Source: Allobosea robiniae
Lineage (GTDB): Bacteria; Pseudomonadota; Alphaproteobacteria; Rhizobiales; Beijerinckiaceae
Length of the DNA: 64,000 bases
Direction of reading: 5' to 3'
Assembly: GCF_900102525.1 (NCBI RefSeq)
Contig: NZ_FNBZ01000001.1
Span: 1-64,000, forward strand
The notes under the pieces were generated by a model, which did no database searches, was not told the origin of the DNA, and saw nothing but the letters and a program-made list of their open reading frames with translations. Shown here one piece after another: positions 61,939 to 64,000 of the stretch (its first letter is position 1; each line of letters begins with the position of its first letter). The position numbers were made by a program, and so were the translations under genes.

Positions 61939-63993
61939 TCAGAGCTTCGAGCAGAGCCGGTAGGCTTCGTAGATCGCGGAATAGAGGTCCCGGCTCGAGA
62001 CCGCGTCGCCGATGCGGTGCAGGAGGAAGCCTCCCGGCTCCGGTGCAGCCGCCTCCGCGCTGCCGAGCATGAAGGCGATATCGGTCACTCCGTCATTGGC
62101 GGAAAGATGCCGCAGGTCGTGGTAGATCTCGGCGGCCGGCAGCGTGCCGTATTCGACGACGACCTGGCTGGCCTCCACCCTGCTTTCGGCGCCGGTCAAC
62201 TCGTTGCGGAACGTGGCCTGCAGCGCGTTGCCGCGGCGCTCGACCTTCTCCAGCCTGACATCGACGAGCGAGCGGATGCCGAGCTCGGCGAAGCGCTTCC
62301 GGAAGCTCGACTTGTCGATATAGGACATCTCGACGGCAAGCGCGTCGTCGGGCGTCGCGATGCAGACGGCCTTGCCCTGCCGGGCGAGCTGCAGCGCACA
62401 GGACGCCGCCGCCTGCCGGCCGGTGCCGTCATAGACGAGCACGTCGGCCTTGCCCGGCACCGTGCCGGTCAGCACATCCCAGACGCTGTCGCAGAGGTCC
62501 GAACCTTCGAACCAGTCGGTATCGGGAATGCCGCCGGTGGCGACGATCACGAGGTCCGGCATCTCGGCACGGACGGTGTCAGCCTCGGCATAGCAATTCG
62601 TCCGGACATCGACGCCAAGCCGTTCGAGTTCGGCGATGCGCCAATCGACGATGCCGATCAGGTCGCGGCGTTCCTCGGCAGCCGTAGCGACGAGCAACTG
62701 CCCGCCGAGCTTCGCCGCAGCCTCGAACAGCACGACCGAATGCCCCCGCTCGGCGCAGACGCGGGCAGCTTCGAGCCCGGCCGGTCCGCCGCCGACCACC
62801 ACGGCCTTCAGGCGGCGCGAGGCCGGCGCGACCTCATGGCCGAGCACGGTTTCGCGGCCGCTGGCGGCGTTATGGATACAGTTGACCTTCTTGTAGAGAC
62901 AGTACGAGGCGCCAACGCAGGGCCTGATGCGCTCCTCCTCCCCGCGCCTGATCTTCTCGACCAGATGCGGGTCGGCGATATGAGCGCGCGTCATGCCGAC
63001 GAGGTCGACGACCCCCTCGCGGATCGTATGGCGCGCGGTCGCCACGTCGCGGATGCCGCCGGCATGGATCAAGGGCAGCTTCGTCTCGCGGCGGAACTGC
63101 GCCACCGAAGCGAGATAGGGCGCGTTGCGCTGGAATAGACCGGGCATGTTGTCCTCGGCCAGCGCGAGATCGGTATCCATGCGGCCATAGATGCAGTTGA
63201 AATAGTCGATATGGCCTTCGCGTTCGAAGATCCGGGCAAGCTCGAGGCAATCGTCGAAATCCGAACCATCTGCGACACCTTCGTCGATCACGAAGCGGAT
63301 GCCGACGATCGCCTCGTCGCCGACGCGCTTGCGGATCGCCTCGTGGACCATGAGCCCGAAGCGCGCCCGATTTTCCGCCGAGCCGCCGAAACCATCCGTG
63401 CGCTTGTTGGTGCGCGGCGAGAGGAACTGGCCGATCAGATGGCCTCCGGTCACGGTCTCGACGCCGTCGAGCCCGCCCTGCAGGCAGCGCAGCGCCGCAT
63501 CGGCATAGTCCCGGATGATCCGCGCGATATCCGCATCGTCCATCTCCTTGGGGAAATTGCGGTTGCGCGTTTCCCTGACGCGCGACGGCGCCAGCACCGG
63601 AAGCCAGTTCCAGCCATAGGAGGTGGCGCGGCGACCGAGATGCGACACCTGGCACATCACGGCGGCGCCATGGCCGTGAATGCACTCGGACAGCGCCGCC
63701 AGATGCGGAATGATGCGGTCACTGGAGAGATCGAGCTGGCCGCCACCCCAGCTGGAATCCGGCGAGGTCATGGCGGAGCCGCCGATCATCGTCATGGCGA
63801 GGCCGCCGCGGGCCTTTTCCTCGTGATAGCGCTGATAGCGTTCGAGCGGCAGGCCGCCTTCGTCCAGCATCGAGGCATGGCTGGTGCTGACGATGCGGTT
63901 GCGCAGCCGGAGGCTCTTGATCGCGAAGGGTTGAAGCAGGGGGTCGCCGGCGACAGCCGAACGACGATCTGCTGTGACGATGGCCTCGTTCAC
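61939..63993 (-). CDS. Old Yellow Enzyme/TMADH-family N-demethylase-like protein
   Basis: The 684-residue protein has an FMN-binding TIM barrel (residues about 15-345, with GGHLIGQFLSPRTNKRTDGFGGS in part), an iron-sulfur segment and an NAD(P)/FAD Rossmann part (VVVGGGPAGLEAARV near residue 398). This layout is shared by trimethylamine dehydrogenase, dimethylglycine demethylase DgcA and N-methylproline demethylase StcD. The cluster region shows Cys359, Cys365 and Cys372 (CVGASYC and NCIHN), with Ala in the second TMADH cysteine position and a shorter loop. The start is a GTG at 63993, 7 bases from the window edge, so a true start further right cannot be excluded. Confidence 0.83.
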   Translation of the reverse strand: MNEAIVTADRRSAVAGDPLLQPFAIKSLRLRNRIVSTSHASMLDEGGLPLERYQRYHEEKARGGLAMTMIGGSAMTSPDSSWGGGQLDLSSDRIIPHLAALSECIHGHGAAVMCQVSHLGRRATSYGWNWLPVLAPSRVRETRNRNFPKEMDDADIARIIRDYADAALRCLQGGLDGVETVTGGHLIGQFLSPRTNKRTDGFGGSAENRARFGLMVHEAIRKRVGDEAIVGIRFVIDEGVADGSDFDDCLELARIFEREGHIDYFNCIYGRMDTDLALAEDNMPGLFQRNAPYLASVAQFRRETKLPLIHAGGIRDVATARHTIREGVVDLVGMTRAHIADPHLVEKIRRGEEERIRPCVGASYCLYKKVNCIHNAASGRETVLGHEVAPASRRLKAVVVGGGPAGLEAARVCAERGHSVVLFEAAAKLGGQLLVATAAEERRDLIGIVDWRIAELERLGVDVRTNCYAEADTVRAEMPDLVIVATGGIPDTDWFEGSDLCDSVWDVLTGTVPGKADVLVYDGTGRQAAASCALQLARQGKAVCIATPDDALAVEMSYIDKSSFRKRFAELGIRSLVDVRLEKVERRGNALQATFRNELTGAESRVEASQVVVEYGTLPAAEIYHDLRHLSANDGVTDIAFMLGSAEAAAPEPGGFLLHRIGDAVSSRDLYSAIYEAYRLCSKL

Positions 63994-64000
63994 CGAATGA

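Overview
The window is high-GC, densely packed chromosomal or megaplasmid-type DNA. Gene content (phosphonoacetate hydrolase and AEP transaminase, heterotetrameric sarcosine oxidase, many binding-protein ABC transporters, opine-oxidase-like flavoproteins) and a mosaic palindrome of the type common in rhizobia and their relatives suggest an alphaproteobacterium of the order Hyphomicrobiales, possibly Bosea-like. The genus is an inference from style only. No rRNA, tRNA, CRISPR array, transposase or phage gene was seen. The whole window reads as a catabolic island for small nitrogenous compounds: about ten flavoproteins, five substrate-binding proteins, seven or eight one-component regulators and no housekeeping genes.

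Layout. (1) 1-2904: 2-aminoethylphosphonate catabolism (phnA, cut by the left edge, and phnW) with a divergent LysR regulator and a perfect palindromic operator. (2) 2969-9197: soxB-soxD-soxA-soxG sarcosine oxidase, divergent from a GlxA/GbdR-like AraC regulator. (3) 9287-15470: a polar amino-acid ABC transporter followed by a two-gene flavoprotein oxidase, in the same order as occ/noc opine operons; a REP-like palindrome separates the binding protein from the permeases. (4) 15492-20898: a reverse-strand operon of AtuA-like (split in two genes), an orphan Tat-type binding protein and a NylB-like serine hydrolase, divergent from a LysR regulator. (5) 21025-30638: a dipeptide-type ABC transporter with an M24 protein and an M20 protein that have both lost typical metal ligands, plus a canonical M20 hydrolase, divergent from a GntR/HutC regulator. 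(6) 30690-42910: two related tandem-domain acetyltransferases bracketing GhrA-like reductase, cupin, two aldehyde dehydrogenases, a TtuC-like dehydrogenase, a PuuB-like oxidase, a class III aminotransferase and two HAD proteins; it looks like amine-to-aldehyde-to-acid catabolism. (7) 42975-48152: a second complete dipeptide-type ABC transporter. (8) 48160-50229: an Lrp/AsnC regulator divergent from a FAD oxidoreductase. (9) 50376-61925: an amino-acid ABC transporter, a PuuB-like oxidase, a LysR regulator, an ATP-dependent hydantoinase/oxoprolinase pair, and the three parts of an HcnABC/LhpBEF-type dehydrogenase. Two promoters in this block carry the same palindrome (CATARG-N5-CTTATG), so it may be one regulon. 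(10) 61939-63993: an Old Yellow Enzyme/TMADH-type N-demethylase at the right edge.

Working together, the modules import amino-acid-like, opine-like or peptide-like compounds, oxidise C-N bonds with flavoenzymes, hydrolyse amides or lactams, and send the aldehydes and acids to central metabolism. The two parts that look least described are the block in (9) and the metal-ligand-poor M24/M20 pair in (5). All gene boundaries and functions come from reading the sequence and general family knowledge; no database search was run.
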